The translations under genes and the position numbers were made by a program. The notes beneath the pieces are model-generated. The model searched no databases. It had not been told where the DNA came from and worked only from the letters and a program-made list of their open reading frames with translations. DNA of 30,743 bases from contig URAZ01000039.1 of NCBI GenBank assembly GCA_900545925.1, positions 1 to 30,743 of the forward strand, read 5' to 3'. Below are positions 14,977 to 22,853 of the stretch, piece by piece. Origin of the DNA: an uncultured Eubacteriales bacterium. GTDB lineage: Bacteria; Bacillota; Clostridia; Oscillospirales; Oscillospiraceae. Numbering within the stretch: position 1 is the first letter of the stretch; each line of letters starts with the position of its first letter.

Positions 14977-15256
14977 ATCATCTGAAGCGCATCTGAGAAG
15001 CAAAAACCGGCGTAGGCTGCGCCGCGTTCGCGACATTCAAAAGAGTGACGGACTGCTGCACACAGGAAAGTACATCAAGTATCCTAAAAACAGCCGCAGT
15101 CAGAGCTGGATCAAGCTAGAGACTAGCCGTAGGATCCGCAGCTGCCGAAATGCTCCAGCAAAAGGGAATTTCTATCGCCGCTTATTTGACTATATAGTGA
15201 TGACCAATTGCCAATTATCTTTGGCGAAGGGGTGTAAAGTTGAGAAAAAGTTATGA
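14927..15256 (+). CDS. Small basic protein with an atypical C-terminus
   Basis: A 109-residue frame overlapping the preceding small gene by 50 bases, with AGAAGG 4 bases before the ATG. Its core (KNRRRLRRVRDIQKSDGLLH, TGKYIKYPKNSRSQSWIKLE, SRRIRSCRNAPAKGNFYRRL) is protein-like and strongly basic. After FYRRLFDY the sequence changes to IVMTNCQLSLAKGCKVEKKL, which looks like out-of-family read-through, so the 3' end may be damaged. An alternative GTG start lies at 14966. I cannot name the family. Confidence 0.5.
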   Translation: MTESELREKIAGLVENESSEAHLRSKNRRRLRRVRDIQKSDGLLHTGKYIKYPKNSRSQSWIKLETSRRIRSCRNAPAKGNFYRRLFDYIVMTNCQLSLAKGCKVEKKL

Positions 15257-15316
15257 GTACAACGTAAAACCGTGTATTACTGCAAAATTGTCTTGCAATA
15301 TGCAGAAAACGGCTTG

Positions 15317-15350
15317 GAGGTCGTCCTAACGTTTAGGGACGACCTCTTTA
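15317..15350 (+). terminator. Terminator-like hairpin
   Basis: GAGGTCGTCC (15317-15326) pairs with GGACGACCTC (15337-15346); extra pairing in the loop (TAA with TTA) lengthens the stem. TTTA follows. It probably ends transcription from the small basic genes. Confidence 0.55.
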
Positions 15351-15560
15351 GCTGCCTACAGCGACTATGCGGTTGCGCTTACATTTTAGGACAAACCACG
15401 GCAAATTGAATTTGAACGACAATCAATTAAGAATCTTGACCGTGAGCTTTTTGCAAAGGAATTTTTGTGGGGAGCCAATTGAGTGGAATATGTGGCCCAA
15501 ACTGTGCCTGTGACCATTATAAATAAAAATGTTTAAAAACGGGGATTTTAACTGTTAGAG

Positions 15561-15589
15561 TTGCGCATACGTGTTGAATTTGGTAGAAT
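15561..15589 (+). promoter_or_regulatory. Promoter of the C69 dipeptidase gene
   Basis: TTGCGC (15561-15566), a 17-base spacer and TAGAAT (15584-15589), with TGG in front as an extended -10. Just downstream, CATTCT-A-AGAATG (15600-15612) inside AGAGCA...TGCTCT (15597-15628) could be an operator or a leader hairpin. Confidence 0.6.
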
Positions 15590-15674
15590 ATAGTCAGAGC
15601 ATTCTAAGAATGAAATAGTGTGTGCTCTGCGCACTTGCAAATTGGTTTTACAAAATACAGTGGGAGGAATCAGA

Positions 15675-17525
15675 ATGCTGGACGGAGAGTTTATTGAGCA
15701 TGTATGTGATCATTCAGATCGTTCTGCGTGGAACTGCATGACATTGATTGCCGGAAAGAATGCGACAACGACCGGCCAGGTCCTTGTCGCACATAACGAG
15801 GATGACGATGTATATTGCAAAGTCTATCGCGGCGATGTCCCGCAAATGAATTGGCAGGCAGGCTCTGTGATCCCTGCTGAAAATGGGCGGGCGTTGATCC
15901 CTCAGATTGAACATACACATGGGTATCTATGGGTCGAAGTGAAAGCAGGAATGTACGGCTTGTCCAATGCAGATACCTATTTCAACGATGCGGGCATTCT
16001 TATTGTAAGTAACAGCTGTAAAGTCTCAAAGGAGAACACACGGGATCCGTCTCGCCTGAGCAATGGCGGCATAGAGGGAAATCTTCGCCGCATAGTAGCT
16101 GAACGGGCATCGACGGCGCGGGAAGCGCTGCAGATCGCTATCGAAATGGTCGATACATATGGATATGCGCCAGACGGACGAAGCTACACGTTTGCAGACA
16201 AGAACGAAGCGTTTATGATTCAGATCGTCAGCGGTCGACATTATATGGCAGTTCGCATTCCGGACGATATGGTGGCAGTAATGCCTAATCACTATACACT
16301 GCACGGGCTCAACGACTTCCCGGAAGCCTACTATTCGCCGGATCTGGTTGAATACGCCATAGAAAAAGGGTGGTATAAACCCCGGCAGGATGGCAGTTTT
16401 GAGGATTTTGACTTTGCAAAGGCGTATGCGATAGAGGAAAAACAACACCAACCTTATAATGTATTGCGCGCAAAGCACGCTCTTCAGAAGCTGATGCATC
16501 AGAAATGCGGGAACACAACAAATGATCTGCCCTTTGTTTGCCGCCCGAACCATAAGGTTTCACCCCGTGAATTAGGCAATATCATGTCTGAACACTATGA
16601 GGGCACGCCGGATGACGCGGAACGGGTTGGCCCTGGGCGCTCTCCGCATTATTCCAGTATCCGCCGCATTTGCACCGGCTCCACTATAGACAGCATCGTA
16701 TGTGAGTTTTCCAATGAGGCATTGTTTACAAAAATATGGACTTGTCTTGGGCGGCCCTGCCAGCTTCCCTATATGCCGACACACCCGGCCGCAGGACTTC
16801 CGAAAGCCCTGAACTCCATGGAAAAGCCTGTTGAGCGAGCCGCAAAACACTATTTATCAGCACCCGAAGAGATGGGATATTCAAGAAGTGTCTGGCAGAG
16901 ATTCCGTGATTACCAAAATGCAATGGATCTGCTGTATTGTGACACCGCAGACGACGGCCGTAAGCTTCTGTCTGATCTTTGGAACGCCGACTGCGAGGCT
17001 ATAGCAAGGGCGGAGAACGAAGCACGAAGCCTCATCCGCTGTGGTAAGGTTGAGAATGCATTGACGCTGCTTCGTGAAACAGATAATTTGAGAATATGCA
17101 AAGATTTGGATGCGCTTGAAATGTTTGCTTCACAAAAGACTCGGCGGATAGATGCTGCGCCGGTATATCTGGAATCCAATCAGAAAAAAAGCATAACAGT
17201 TACCTTCTCTTGTCCCTTTGAACCCGTAGAGGAGAGTCTGATTTTTGGACTGAGCGGCCGAAGCACCAGTGCCAACTTTGCTTGTTGTCAGCAGGGGACG
17301 CTCAGAAAACATACAAGCGGCCAGTATACGGCAGACTTTTCACTGGAACTGCTCAAACCGGATCTGTGCGCAGCCGCGTCTTTTGCCTGCCTTCTGGGAG
17401 GAACGGACACCACAGGCATTCCATTTGTTGGGCAAGTAATGCTTTCGCTCCCCAAAACCGGAGTGAACCGCATGTGTGTTATGGCGGACACACTGAGAGA
17501 TAAGAATGGCTGCAAAATGAAGTGA
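15675..17525 (+). CDS. C69-family dipeptidase (acyl-ester/amide Ntn hydrolase)
   Basis: A 616-residue peptidase of the C69 (U34, PepD-like) family, N-terminal-nucleophile hydrolases that cleave dipeptides. The nucleophile is probably Cys21 in SAWNCMTLIAGKNATTTGQV, followed by the family signature VLVAHNEDDD. YLWVEVKAGMYGLSNADTYF, GILIVSNSC and ALQIAIEMVDTYGY fit the substrate-pocket region. The first 20 residues would be removed as a propeptide; they are hydrophilic and are not a signal peptide, so the enzyme is probably cytoplasmic. The ~130 C-terminal residues (from about 485) are outside the usual catalytic core. GGGAGG precedes ATG 15675, chosen over 15618. It is monocistronic between its own promoter and the small-RNA candidate. 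Confidence 0.85.
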   Translation: MLDGEFIEHVCDHSDRSAWNCMTLIAGKNATTTGQVLVAHNEDDDVYCKVYRGDVPQMNWQAGSVIPAENGRALIPQIEHTHGYLWVEVKAGMYGLSNADTYFNDAGILIVSNSCKVSKENTRDPSRLSNGGIEGNLRRIVAERASTAREALQIAIEMVDTYGYAPDGRSYTFADKNEAFMIQIVSGRHYMAVRIPDDMVAVMPNHYTLHGLNDFPEAYYSPDLVEYAIEKGWYKPRQDGSFEDFDFAKAYAIEEKQHQPYNVLRAKHALQKLMHQKCGNTTNDLPFVCRPNHKVSPRELGNIMSEHYEGTPDDAERVGPGRSPHYSSIRRICTGSTIDSIVCEFSNEALFTKIWTCLGRPCQLPYMPTHPAAGLPKALNSMEKPVERAAKHYLSAPEEMGYSRSVWQRFRDYQNAMDLLYCDTADDGRKLLSDLWNADCEAIARAENEARSLIRCGKVENALTLLRETDNLRICKDLDALEMFASQKTRRIDAAPVYLESNQKKSITVTFSCPFEPVEESLIFGLSGRSTSANFACCQQGTLRKHTSGQYTADFSLELLKPDLCAAASFACLLGGTDTTGIPFVGQVMLSLPKTGVNRMCVMADTLRDKNGCKMK

Positions 17526-17557
17526 TATATTAAATGCGACCATGTGTGTAGTTTTCA

Positions 17558-17586
17558 TTGCAAAACAGTGCAATAAGAGCTATAAT
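17558..17586 (+). promoter_or_regulatory. Strong promoter of the small-RNA candidate
   Basis: TTGCAA (17558-17563), a 17-base spacer and a perfect TATAAT (17581-17586). It starts 33 bases after the dipeptidase stop, with no protein-coding start of quality downstream before the terminator. Confidence 0.7.
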
Positions 17587-17592
17587 AAAGAC

Positions 17593-17877
17593 AACAGAGG
17601 GCAAGCATCTATTTTGGTTCTACTCAGCCCTTGAGACTAAGCTGCTTTGACTTGCAGGAAACGCGAAAACCCTTGAGATTTCAGGAGATTTTAAGTCGAG
17701 GGATCTAAAAGGGTGCTGCTTGCCATCAAGCTGCACCCAAAAAGATGCCGCTGCGAAAAGCCCAGAAGTTCCAACTGTTTCACCTCATAGGTACACAATG
17801 TGTCATGGGGGGGTACAGTCGGTACGGGCAAAAGCAAGACGCAAACTCAAATGCATGAGTTTGCGTCTTGCTTTTTT
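17593..17877 (+). ncRNA. Candidate structured small RNA (about 285 nt), class unknown
   Basis: The start is deduced from the TATAAT at 17581 and the end from an 18-bp terminator stem. Internal structure is visible: GGGTGC...GCACCC with nested GCTTG...CAAGC (about 17711-17738) forms a good hairpin, and CCCTTGAGA occurs twice (near 17626 and 17670). I checked by eye for tmRNA, SRP, RNase P and 6S hallmarks and could not match any. A 37-codon frame beginning at 17747 (MPLRKAQKFQLFHLIGTQC...) has no ribosome site but cannot be wholly excluded. The piece stands just left of an IS66 end. Confidence 0.5.
17832..17877 (+). terminator. Strong intrinsic terminator
   Basis: A perfect 18-bp stem (17832-17849 with 17856-17873) has the 6-base loop AATGCA; TTTTTT is reached at 17872-17877. 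It is the strongest terminator structure in the window. Confidence 0.85.
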
Positions 17878-18022
17878 ACATAAGGATAGAGCTTGACAGG
17901 AGCAATGTCGACGGTCGGAGTTTTGTAACCGTCAAATCTCCCCGCGCATAGACAGGGATGAGACAATAGTAGAGGAATGTTTTGCAACATTCCGTTACTG
18001 TCGTTTACTGGAGGACATCAAG

Positions 18023-18370
18023 ATGACAAGCGCAAAGTTGAAACACCGTGCAAAGCTGCAGGAGTGGGCGGCACGAATACAGGACTGCCGCAGCAGCGGC
18101 CTGTCAGTGCGGGCGTGGTGCAGACAAGAAGAAATCAATGCAGCAACCTATTACCGTTGGGAACGGGAATTTCTGGCTTTGGCTGAAACAGAGCCGTGCT
18201 CGAGTGTGTCGGCCGTCAGGTTTGCAGAGCTTCCGGCACCGAAACAGGTATCACGCAACGCTGCGGAACGTTCCGCAACGCTGCATATTGGAAACGCCAG
18301 TCTGGATATTTATCCCGGGTGCGATACGGAACAGCTGAAAATGCTGGTAGAGCTTCTGCGCCTATGCTGA
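18023..18370 (+). CDS. tnpA: IS66-family TnpA (accessory protein)
   Basis: A 115-residue accessory protein of IS66 elements, with the helix-turn-helix LQEWAARIQDCRSSGLSVRA and WCRQEEINAATYYRWEREFL that typifies IS66 OrfA. The C-terminal part ends TEQLKMLVELLRLC, normal for the family. The start ATG follows GGAGGACATCAAG. It overlaps tnpB by 7 bases. It is needed with TnpB for IS66 transposition; here it is intact, but the element is not. Confidence 0.88.
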   Translation: MTSAKLKHRAKLQEWAARIQDCRSSGLSVRAWCRQEEINAATYYRWEREFLALAETEPCSSVSAVRFAELPAPKQVSRNAAERSATLHIGNASLDIYPGCDTEQLKMLVELLRLC

Positions 18371-18720
18371 ACGACTTCACCGGCGCAGATAAAATCTACA
18401 TTGCCTGCGGCTACACAGATCTGCGCAAAGGCATAGACGGCCTGGCGCGCCTCGTCCAGCAGCAGTTTGAACTGGATCCATTCACCAACACGCTGTTCCT
18501 GTTCTGTGGGCGGCGGCGAGACCGTATCAAGGGCTTGTACTGGGAAAAGGACGGCTTCATCCTGCTGTACAAGCGACTGGAACAGGGCGCGTACCAGTGG
18601 CCGCGCTCGGAATCCGAGGTGAAGGTGCTAACGCCGCAGCAGTACCGCTGGCTCATGGAGGGGCTGCAGATCGAGCAGCCGAAAGCCCACCGTCCGGTAA
18701 CGGGATTGACCACTGTCTGA
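18364..18720 (+). CDS. tnpB: IS66-family TnpB (accessory protein)
   Basis: A 118-residue IS66 OrfB (IS66 Orf2-like). It begins MLNDFTGADKIYIACGYTDL and has the family hallmarks DLRKGIDGLA, NTLFLFCGRRRDRIKGLYWE and GFILLYKRLEQGAYQWP. The length is usual. ATG 18364 overlaps the tnpA stop. It appears intact. Confidence 0.92.
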   Translation: MLNDFTGADKIYIACGYTDLRKGIDGLARLVQQQFELDPFTNTLFLFCGRRRDRIKGLYWEKDGFILLYKRLEQGAYQWPRSESEVKVLTPQQYRWLMEGLQIEQPKAHRPVTGLTTV

Positions 18721-18788
18721 GCAGGGAAAATAGGTGGAAACCATGGAAAACACCGGCTTTTTGCCGCATTCTGTGGTATAATGTTTGC

Positions 18789-19925
18789 ATGGAAAACAGA
18801 GAAATGCAGACAAGCAACACGGCGGAAATGGTCACCATTTCCCGTGCGGAATATGAGCAGCTCCAGCAGGAAAATGCGCAGTTGGAAGCAAAGAGCGCCA
18901 AGTTGGAAGAGGCGCATACAAGACTAGAAGCAAAGCTTGCTGCCCGCGAACAGGAACAGGCGCAGGTCATCACCAGCCTCACGCTGCAAAATGAGTGGCT
19001 GCTGGAGCAGCTGAAGCTGTCCAAAAAGAAGCTGTTCGGCCGTTCTTCGGAGCAGGCGGAGCAGATGGTCATGGAGCAGCTGAGCTTTACTTACAACGAA
19101 GCGGAAGTCTATGCCTCTGGAACTAAAGCCGCCGCGGAGAAGCCTGTTGCTGTGAAGGCGCACGAGCGCAAGCGGCAGTCCGGCAATGTGTTGGATGTCG
19201 TTCCGGAGGGGACTCGCACCGAGGTGGTAGAGCACCGTCTGCCGGAGAACGAACTGACTTGTTCTGCCTGCGGCAGCGAGTTAGTGGAGATTGGCAAAGA
19301 GGTTCGCCGGACGCTGCAGATGAAGCCGGCGGAGTTCTGGATCCGCGAGGACGTATACTACACCTACGCCTGCAAGAACTGTGAGCAGGGGACCGGCGAG
19401 GCCAACATTGTAAAGGCAGCGAAAGAGCCTGCGCTGCTGCCAGGCAGCTTTGCCTCTGCGGAGGCAGTGGCGTATCTGGCAGCACAGAAATTCGTCATGC
19501 ACTCGCCGCTGTACCGGCTGGAACAGGAGTTCAACCGTCAGGGCTTGAAGCTGTCCCGGCAGACTATGGCCAACTGGCTGCTGAAGGCTTCGGAGAAATG
19601 GCTGCGGCCGGTCTACGATGCGCTGCATAAACGGCTTTGCAAGGAGCCGGTGCTGCACGCGGATGAGACGACCTTGCAGGTGCTGAAAGAGCCGGGACGT
19701 TCCTCTACCAGCAAGTCCTGCATGTGGCTGTACCGCACCAGCGGCTGCGCGAAGCAGGCCATTGTACTGTATGAGTACAAGCCAACCCGAAAAGCGGAGC
19801 ATGCGGAGGCTTTCCTGAAAGGCTTCTCGGGCTGGCTGCACGCGGACGGGTATCAGGGGTATCTATATTTCGATGTTCTGCCATGGCTCAATCTATTTCT
19901 GCGGTTTTGTGACGATTGGAGGTGA
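18789..19925 (+). pseudogene. tnpC: IS66 transposase TnpC, 3'-truncated
   Basis: The first ~358 residues are a normal IS66 DDE transposase. They contain an N-terminal leucine-zipper-like coiled coil (EYEQLQQENAQLEAKSAKLE), LKKKLFGRSSEQ-type text (LSKKKLFGRSSEQAEQM), the zinc-finger part (LTCSACGSELVEIGKEVRRT, then YACKNCEQG), VLHADETTLQVL with the first catalytic Asp and WLHADGYQGY with the second. After that point 20 unrelated codons run to a stop at 19925. The catalytic Glu region (family: AH.RR.F.) is absent, so the protein is inactive. A TATAAT at 18777 sits unusually close before the ATG. Confidence 0.88.
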
Positions 19926-20208
19926 GGTATGCAGTGCAAAGGATGCGCCGAAACTGGCGCTGGGTGTTGCTCGGATGGCCATCCGCGCCGCCATTCTCCG
20001 CCCATTCGTTGTGGGCAGTGAGCAGCTTCTGATTTACATTCTGCTGGATGCGGCAGCCATCAGGCAGCTGATTCCGGAACGCGCGTGGAGCGTTGCACTG
20101 CCTGTCTATTATCTTGCTGCTGCAGCGTTTGTGCTGCTGGCCATCCGCGGCTTTTTCCGCAGAAATCAGGAGCAGTACCGCAGATTCTCCGCTGTGCAGG
20201 CGGCCTGA
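19873..20208 (+). pseudogene. Membrane protein fragment joined to the cut IS66
   Basis: A 111-codon frame that begins at, or a few codons before, the IS junction (MFCHGSIYFCGFVTIGGEVC). It contains two likely membrane segments: LGVARMAIRAAILRPFVVGS with EQLLIYILLDAAAI, and WSVALPVYYLAAAAFVLLAI followed by RGFFRRNQEQYRRF. No ribosome site precedes the ATG. I take it as the 3' part of a gene whose 5' end was lost with the right end of the IS66. I cannot name the family. Confidence 0.5.
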
Positions 20209-20410
20209 CGGAGCGGCAATCCCAGGACCGATATGATGGTTATAGGCCGTGCAGCTTCGGCAGATCCGAAGCGGTCTATTTATATCCATATGGAAAACCG
20301 ATTGACCTACAGATAAACAGGAAAAAATCAAATTTAATCAGCAAAATACACAATGTGAATGACTGCAAATTATCGAAACCGACAAAAAAATTTTTTTGGC
20401 GCTTGCATTC

Positions 20411-20439
20411 TTGACAAAACAGACCGCAATTACTACACT
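20411..20439 (+). promoter_or_regulatory. Promoter of the ABC transporter operon
   Basis: A perfect TTGACA (20411-20416), a 17-base spacer and TACACT (20434-20439), about 80 bases before ATG 20517. The weak -10 box fits a regulated promoter. Confidence 0.6.
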
Positions 20440-20450
20440 ATATAACAACG

Positions 20451-20474
20451 GATATGATAATCGATTGTCATATC
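20451..20474. promoter_or_regulatory. LacI-type operator at the transporter promoter
   Basis: A 24-bp palindrome with one mismatched pair: left half GATATGATAATC, right half GATTGTCATATC. It has a central CG, as most LacI-family operators do, and lies at about +5 relative to the predicted start, the usual place for repression. The right half recurs at 24787-24797, next to the lacI-type gene. Confidence 0.7.
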
Positions 20475-20516
20475 GGAAAACACACAATCAATCACATGAA
20501 GATCAAGGAGGAACCC

Positions 20517-21902
20517 ATGAAAAAGATTATTGCAGTCATCCTTGCGCTGACCATGCTGCTGGCACTGGCAGCCTGCACAGCCAAGACAGAGACAACCACG
20601 ACGGACACGGCCGCCGACGCAGCCACCACCACAGACACAGCGGCAGAGCAGCCGGCAGACACTGAAGCGGAGCAGCCCACGGACACCAATGGTGATGTGA
20701 CCACCATCACGCTTGCCATGCACGTGTCCAACACGCAGGAGCAGGAGCCTGCCGTCTATCAGGCGATTCAGGCTTTCCAGCAGGAGAACCCCGATGTGAA
20801 GATTGAGCTCGTTGAGCACCTGACCGAGGAGCACAACAAGCAGCTCAAGCTCTGGGCGCAGTCCGGGGAACTGCCGGATATCTTCTGGTGCCAGGAGGGC
20901 GACGTGCTGGAGTATGGCGAGAACGGCTATCTGCTGCCGCTCAACGATTTCCTCAGCCAGAACCCCGACATTGACAGCGCAATCCCCGATGCCATCAAGA
21001 ACTGCTATGCTGGCGAAAACGGCGAGATCTACGGTCTGGCTTACACCTCGCTTGTGACCGGCTTCTATTACAATAAGGCTATCTTTGCAGACAACGGTCT
21101 GCCCGAGCTGACAAACGAGACGACATACGAGGAGCTTCTGGACATGGTCAAGACGCTGCACGACAACGGCGTAACGACCTTCGCACAGGGCGCTATGACC
21201 AACTACAGTGTCTGGGGTTATCTTGGCAGCCTGAACCGCTATGGCTATGCGGAAAACATTGCGGCAATCGCCGATGGCTCGCAGAGCAGCGCGGTATTCT
21301 CCAAGCTGTTTGACAAGCTTGCAGAGCTTGGCGCCGCCGGCGCATATCCGCAGAACATGGCAACCATCGACTACTTCGAGGCCAAGAACCTGTTCACGAC
21401 CGGCCAGGCGGCTATCTTCACCTCCGGTCAGTGGGATGCCGGTGAAATCGGCGAAGCACTCGGCGAGAACGTCGGCTTCTGGTGGGGCCCGACCTATACG
21501 GATTCCGATTATTCGCAGAAAACCAGCAACCAGTTCGCAAACTGCCCGTTCGTTGTGAGCGCGGACGTTGCAAAGGACGAGGCCAAGCAGGCTGCTGTTT
21601 ATCGTTTCCTCGCGTTCTACTTTGGCCAGGAAGGCTCGTCCATCCTGTTTGACAACTCCAACATTCCCATTGCCACCTATGCGGATCTGCAGATGGAAAA
21701 CACCAACCCGGCCTTTGCCGCAATCTCTGAGGCACTGGCTACCGGCTATGCAAGCACTACAGCCAGCAACCCGGTCGCATCCCTGACTGCATCCGTCAGC
21801 GAAACCTTCTATGACGCGATGAACAGCCTCATGCTCGGCAACATCACCACGGAGCAGGCGGTTGCGTCCATCGACACTGCCTTTGCCGAGGCCGCACAGT
21901 AA
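20517..21902 (+). CDS. Sugar ABC transporter solute-binding lipoprotein
   Basis: A 461-residue extracellular binding protein of the family 1 (MalE/UgpB-like) type. A lipoprotein signal, MKKIIAVILALTMLLALAAC with the lipobox LAAC (Cys20), is followed by a Thr/Ala/Asp-rich linker to about residue 60. The mature domain (LAMHVSNTQEQEPAVYQAIQ, ELPDIFWCQEGDVLEYGENG, YNKAIFADNGLPE) shows the pattern of oligosaccharide-binding proteins. GGAGG lies 5 bases before ATG 20517. It is the first gene of an operon with two permeases. The sugar is not readable from sequence; the neighbourhood suggests a fructose-containing compound. Confidence 0.92.
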   Translation: MKKIIAVILALTMLLALAACTAKTETTTTDTAADAATTTDTAAEQPADTEAEQPTDTNGDVTTITLAMHVSNTQEQEPAVYQAIQAFQQENPDVKIELVEHLTEEHNKQLKLWAQSGELPDIFWCQEGDVLEYGENGYLLPLNDFLSQNPDIDSAIPDAIKNCYAGENGEIYGLAYTSLVTGFYYNKAIFADNGLPELTNETTYEELLDMVKTLHDNGVTTFAQGAMTNYSVWGYLGSLNRYGYAENIAAIADGSQSSAVFSKLFDKLAELGAAGAYPQNMATIDYFEAKNLFTTGQAAIFTSGQWDAGEIGEALGENVGFWWGPTYTDSDYSQKTSNQFANCPFVVSADVAKDEAKQAAVYRFLAFYFGQEGSSILFDNSNIPIATYADLQMENTNPAFAAISEALATGYASTTASNPVASLTASVSETFYDAMNSLMLGNITTEQAVASIDTAFAEAAQ

Positions 21903-21972
21903 AACAAGGCAGGATCCAATGGCGGGATGATCGCAGACCGGCCGCCAGGCGGATACGCCGGAAGGAGAGAAT

Positions 21973-22842
21973 ATGCAATTACTCAGTACAAAAAAGAATA
22001 AGCTGCTACTGCTTTTGCCGACCTGCTTGGTGTATGTGGTCTACATCATCCTGCCGATCCTTGTTTCGCTTTACTACAGCTTTACCAAATACTCCGGGAT
22101 CAGCAAGCCGCGGTTGTACGGACTGAAAAACTACATCCGCCTGCTGGATGATCCGTATTTCTGGATCGCGCTGAAAAACACAGCGATTATCCTCGGTATC
22201 TCCATCCTTCTGCTTGGCATCGGCGCGTTCTTTGTGGCGATGCTCCTGAACCAGCCGATGCGCGGCGTGAACGTGTGCAAGGCGCTGATCTTTGCGCCGG
22301 CCATCATCGCAAGCATCATTGCGGGCGTTATCTGGGGATACCTGCTCGACCCGGTGACGGGCCTTGTCAACAATGTCCTGCGGGCCATCGGCCTTGACAA
22401 GCTGGCGCTCGAGTGGATCGGCGGCAAAACGCTCTCGCCCTACAGTATTGCGTTCGTCTATTTCTGGCAGCAGGCCGGCTATATTGCGGCTATCTATCTT
22501 GCCGGGCTCAAGACGATTCCGCACGAGATGATGGAGGCGGCAGCTGTCGATGGAACAAATTTCTGGCAGCGGCTGCTGCATGTGACGATTCCGGCGCTGC
22601 GCGACACGTTTGTGTCGGTCGGCATCCTGATTATCACCGGCTCGATGAAGATTTTTGAGACGGTGCAGCAGTTGACCGGCGGCGGCCCGACGCATTACTC
22701 AGAAACACTCGTGACCTACGCGTACAACACAACGTTTGCCCGGGGAGAATACGGCTACGGCATGGCGCTGGCTACAGCGACGTTCCTGATTTCGCTGATC
22801 CTCATGGGAATCTATACGCTGCTGCTGCGCGGGAAAGATTGA
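21973..22842 (+). CDS. Sugar ABC transporter permease, MalF type
   Basis: A 289-residue membrane protein with six probable helices (the first is LLLLLPTCLVYVVYIILPIL). The EAA loop that contacts the ATPase is at residues about 188-210 (EAAAVDGTNFWQRLLHVTIP). The partner permease follows in overlapping arrangement. GGAGAGA precedes ATG 21973. The protein is complete. Confidence 0.93.
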   Translation: MQLLSTKKNKLLLLLPTCLVYVVYIILPILVSLYYSFTKYSGISKPRLYGLKNYIRLLDDPYFWIALKNTAIILGISILLLGIGAFFVAMLLNQPMRGVNVCKALIFAPAIIASIIAGVIWGYLLDPVTGLVNNVLRAIGLDKLALEWIGGKTLSPYSIAFVYFWQQAGYIAAIYLAGLKTIPHEMMEAAAVDGTNFWQRLLHVTIPALRDTFVSVGILIITGSMKIFETVQQLTGGGPTHYSETLVTYAYNTTFARGEYGYGMALATATFLISLILMGIYTLLLRGKD

Positions 22843-22853
22843 GAGGGCCTGCC

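Larger units (their letters stand above)
15257..15674 (+). other. Intergenic region before the dipeptidase
   Basis: It contains one intrinsic-terminator-like hairpin, a stretch near 15390-15480 that reads in one frame as 25 protein-like codons (QIEFERQSIKNLDRELFAKE) and is probably a gene remnant, and the promoter of the dipeptidase gene. I see nothing else in it. Confidence 0.5.
17925..19862 (+). mobile_element. IS66-family insertion sequence, truncated at the right
   Basis: The left end is probably the GTAACC at 17925, because IS66 ends start with GTAA. The order tnpA (18023), tnpB (18364), tnpC (18789) is the family standard. Homology to TnpC stops after the codons for HADGYQGY (about 19862). 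The last third of tnpC, with the final catalytic glutamate, and the right end are missing. A deletion or a second insertion therefore removed the right side, and no target duplication can be determined. The element should be immobile on its own. Confidence 0.85.
20209..20516 (+). other. Upstream control region of the transporter operon
   Basis: The first half has no gene that I can support. The second half (from 20411) holds the promoter, the LacI-type palindrome and the ribosome site of the solute-binding protein. An A/T-rich stretch (20325-20400) precedes the -35 box, as in UP-element-like regions. Confidence 0.5.

Noticed and set aside
17747..17860. 37-codon frame inside the small-RNA candidate
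   Set aside because: No ribosome site, and its end runs into the terminator stem; kept only as an alternative explanation.
18653..19841. Several Ser/Cys- or Arg-rich minus-strand frames over IS66
   Set aside because: They are antisense shadows of tnpB and tnpC.
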